The position numbers and the translations under genes are program-made. A DNA stretch of 64,000 nt from Bacteroidales bacterium. Its GTDB lineage: Bacteria > Bacteroidota > Bacteroidia > Bacteroidales > F082. Shown in pieces: positions 61,952 through 64,000 of this stretch; the stretch's first letter is position 1, and the number at the start of each line of letters is the position of its first letter. The DNA lies in NCBI GenBank assembly GCA_017395365.1, contig JAFPUN010000022.1, positions 1 to 64,000 on the forward strand. The letters are read 5' to 3'. The notes beneath the pieces are model-generated. The model was not told the origin of the DNA. It was given only the letters and a program-made list of their open reading frames with translations, and did not search any database.

Positions 61952-63736
61952 TTATTCGATGACCATGTCAAACGGCATTCTTGCTTGGATGCCCGTGTTC
62001 TTTTGCAGGTTCTCTATGCCTTTCACATAGTCATAATAGGCTCCGAGCTTGCTGCGCATGGCGGCATCGAGTTGGTCTTCCGTATTGTTCATCGACTCCA
62101 TCATACGGGTGAAGAAGTCCTTCTGCTTGGGCATCTCTACCACCTTGTAGTCGCTGCCAAGGTTGGCCTTTTGTGCGGCATAGGCGATGGCATCTTCCAT
62201 GTCGCCTAATTGGTCGACGAGGCCGATTTCGATGGCGTCGACGCCAGCCCAAACACGGCCTTGGCCGATGCTGTCGACATAGGTCTGACGCAGGCCACGG
62301 CCTTCGGCGACGCGGCTGGTGAACTGTTCGTATGTCTTCACCACATTCTCCTGCAACTTGGCGTATTGGAACTCGGTGAGAGGTTGTGTTATAGAACCGA
62401 AGTCGGCGTTTTCGTTGGTCTTGGCCACATCGAAGGTCAGACCGATTTTATCGTTGAGGAAGCCTTGGGCGTTGGGGAAGGTGCCGAACACACCGATGGA
62501 ACCCGTGAGGGTGGTGGGGTCGGCATAGATGTAGTCGGCCTTGGCCGAGATCCAGTAACCGCCCGAAGCGGCGTAGTTGCCCATCGAGACGATAATAGGC
62601 TTCACTTCCTTGGTCAGGTCGAGTTCGCGGCCAATGATGGCAGAGGCTACGGCACTGCCGCCAGGTGAGTTGACGCGGAGCACAATTGCCTTGATGTTTT
62701 CGTCTTCGCGAGCCTTGCGGATGGTCTTGCTGAGGTTCTCGGAATAGATGTTGGCCGTTTCGTCGCCCTTGCCGTCAAAGATTTGGCCCGAGGCATAGAT
62801 GATGGCCACCTCGTTCTTGCTATTGCTCTTGTCTTTGTACGACTTGGCATATTTTGCGTTGCCCACGGCATTGATGCTCTTGTTGCTGCCAGTCAAGCCT
62901 TTCAGTTCGTCCAAGACTTGATCTTTGAAGTACAAGTTGTCGACCAGCCCATACTCCAAAGCCTTGTCGGCATTGAAGATGGTCTCAAGATTGTCGGCGA
63001 TCTTGTTGAGTTGTTCAACGCTGATGTTGCGGTTCTGGCTGATGCCCGTGAGGATTTGTCCCCAAACAGAGCCCAGCAGCTTGTCCATCTGTTCGCGGTT
63101 GGCCTCGCTCATCTTGTCCAAGAAATAGGGCTCAACGGCGCTCTTGAAGCGGTTGTTGGGACCACGGACAATCTGCATTTCGATGTCGAGTTTGTCAAGG
63201 AGGTGCTTGTAGAACATGATCTGTGATGCCATGCCGTGCAAGTCTAAGGCACCTTCCGGGTTGAGGAAGATTTTGTCGGCGACAGAGGCGATATAATAAG
63301 CGCTTTGTGAGTAGCTCTCACCGTAGGTAACGATGAATTTGCCAGATTCCTTGAACTCGAGGAGTTTGGCGCGAATCTCTTGTAAGGTGGCCGTCGAGGT
63401 GGGGATGCTACTCAGTTCCAAGTAGATACCCTTGATATTGTCATCGGTCTTGGCATGTTCGATGTTACGCAGGATGTCGTTCATGCCCGTCATGTCCTGC
63501 GACTCCATAGTGTTGAAGTTGATTCCACCAAAAGGATTGTCGGTAGTACGGTCCGGAATGGCATAGTCGAGCTTCATCTGAAGCACAGAGTTCGGCTTGA
63601 CTGTAGTCGATGTCTCGGTCGGTTTCGACATAGCGGATATCATCGATGAAACCACTCCTAACTTGATGAAGAATGTAGCTACTAAAGCGATCAATGTGCC
63701 TAAAAAGGCTGCCAATAAGACTTTTGAGAATTTCAT
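61952..63736 (-). CDS. sppA: Signal peptide peptidase SppA, long form
   Basis: 594 residues, a tandem-domain SppA like the 67-kDa E. coli enzyme. One N-terminal membrane helix (VLLAAFLGTLIALVATFFIK) anchors it. The nucleophile Ser lies in GNYAASGGYWIS in the C-terminal half and the general-base Lys in FYKHLLDKL in the N-terminal half, as expected for the domain-swapped active site. It degrades left-over signal peptides in the inner membrane. The start at 63736 follows a minus-strand -7 element. Confidence 0.95.
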   Translation of the reverse strand: MKFSKVLLAAFLGTLIALVATFFIKLGVVSSMISAMSKPTETSTTVKPNSVLQMKLDYAIPDRTTDNPFGGINFNTMESQDMTGMNDILRNIEHAKTDDNIKGIYLELSSIPTSTATLQEIRAKLLEFKESGKFIVTYGESYSQSAYYIASVADKIFLNPEGALDLHGMASQIMFYKHLLDKLDIEMQIVRGPNNRFKSAVEPYFLDKMSEANREQMDKLLGSVWGQILTGISQNRNISVEQLNKIADNLETIFNADKALEYGLVDNLYFKDQVLDELKGLTGSNKSINAVGNAKYAKSYKDKSNSKNEVAIIYASGQIFDGKGDETANIYSENLSKTIRKAREDENIKAIVLRVNSPGGSAVASAIIGRELDLTKEVKPIIVSMGNYAASGGYWISAKADYIYADPTTLTGSIGVFGTFPNAQGFLNDKIGLTFDVAKTNENADFGSITQPLTEFQYAKLQENVVKTYEQFTSRVAEGRGLRQTYVDSIGQGRVWAGVDAIEIGLVDQLGDMEDAIAYAAQKANLGSDYKVVEMPKQKDFFTRMMESMNNTEDQLDAAMRSKLGAYYDYVKGIENLQKNTGIQARMPFDMVIE

Positions 63737-63765
63737 GATGTTGTGATTTTGTTTTGATTAGGCTG

Positions 63766-63773
63766 CAAAAGTA
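63766..63773 (-). promoter_or_regulatory. Bacteroidota -7 element (minus strand, TACTTTTG)
   Basis: CAAAAGTA on the plus strand, 30 bases upstream of sppA. Confidence 0.6.
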
Positions 63774-63818
63774 ATTATTTTGTTCAAACGATGGGTTGTT
63801 TTGTGATTTAAAAACGCT

Positions 63819-63826
63819 TACCTTTG
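63819..63826 (+). promoter_or_regulatory. Bacteroidota -7 element (TACCTTTG) before folK
   Basis: Exact match 17 bases before the folK start; a TTG lies 20 bases upstream of it. Confidence 0.6.
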
Positions 63827-63843
63827 CAAAAAAATAGGCGGCA

Positions 63844-64000
63844 ATGGAATCGTGTTACGTGCTTTTCGGGTCGAACATGGGTGACAAAGAAAACATCTTT
63901 GCCGAGGCTTGCCTATTAATTAATAATAGGTGTGGTGCCATCACGGCCGTCTCATCTTCCTACGAGTCGGAGCCATGGGGCTTTGAGGCCAGCGAGTGGT
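63844..64000 (+). CDS. folK: Hydroxymethyldihydropteridine diphosphokinase, 5' end (partial)
   Basis: The first 52 residues are visible before the window ends. VLFGSNMGDKENIF and ITAVSSSYESEPWGF are the N-terminal family motifs. The enzyme transfers pyrophosphate from ATP to 6-hydroxymethyl-dihydropterin in folate synthesis. Confidence 0.9.
   Translation, partial: MESCYVLFGSNMGDKENIFAEACLLINNRCGAITAVSSSYESEPWGFEASEW

Overview
The window is chromosomal DNA of a member of the Bacteroidota, most likely a Bacteroidales-type organism. The evidence is a complete type IX secretion (T9SS) core cluster (porP/sprF-gldK-gldL-gldM-gldN), gldF-gldG, four proteins ending in T9SS type A sorting domains, an ECF sigma/FecR pair, DUF4249, DUF4476 and DUF4340 proteins, and the Bacteroidota promoter element TAnnTTTG in front of most transcription units. 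Coding density is high. No plasmid, phage, transposase, integrase or CRISPR array was seen.

Layout. 1-541: 3' end of a T9SS cargo gene. 657-3305: M23 peptidase and rseP. 3417-9552: T9SS core, closed by a terminator and followed by tRNA-Pro on the minus strand. 9873-11767: trxB and a GSCFA gene. 11769-14243: small accessory island bounded by a duplicated XRE gene end. 14402-17064: pseudouridine synthase with a long Arg/Asp repeat arm, then a THUMP-like methyltransferase. 17076-18293: coiled-coil gene and a GH28 remnant. 18412-22034: gldF, gldG, DUF4340. 22037-24265: holB, a second XRE locus with a duplicated gene end, and a nucleotidase. 24362-29379: lysS, M23/LysM, dnaK. 29480-30620: AT-rich accessory stretch with a 33-bp tandem repeat. 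30617-35642: glutamine amidotransferase, pyrG, large MscS channel. 35900-39422: small exported proteins around a glutaminyl cyclase. 39483-43496: secreted PNGase F-like protein, truncated DUF4249 copy, full DUF4249 gene. 43517-49880: yicC, gmk, nadD, rsmA, TPR protein, lipoprotein, rpmA, rplU. 50233-59844: ECF sigma, FecR, STN-barrel protein, two giant T9SS cargo proteins and an AT-rich small gene. 59943-64000: ABC-F, sppA and the start of folK.

How the genes work together. The T9SS core exports proteins carrying the C-terminal sorting domain; four such proteins are encoded here (5' partial gene, PNGase F-like protein, beta-helix protein, adhesin-like protein). All eleven recognisable signal-peptidase-I exported proteins in the window appear to expose glutamine as the first mature residue, and the window also encodes the lipoprotein glutaminyl cyclase expected to convert that Gln to pyroglutamate. 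The sigma/FecR/STN cluster looks like a cell-surface signalling locus in which the STN domain sits on a small barrel rather than on a TonB receptor and the output is T9SS cargo.

The non-coding DNA is unusual. Several intergenic gaps carry imperfect palindromes or tandem arrays built from short repeated words that differ from gap to gap, and two loci carry a duplicated 3' end of an XRE regulator gene.
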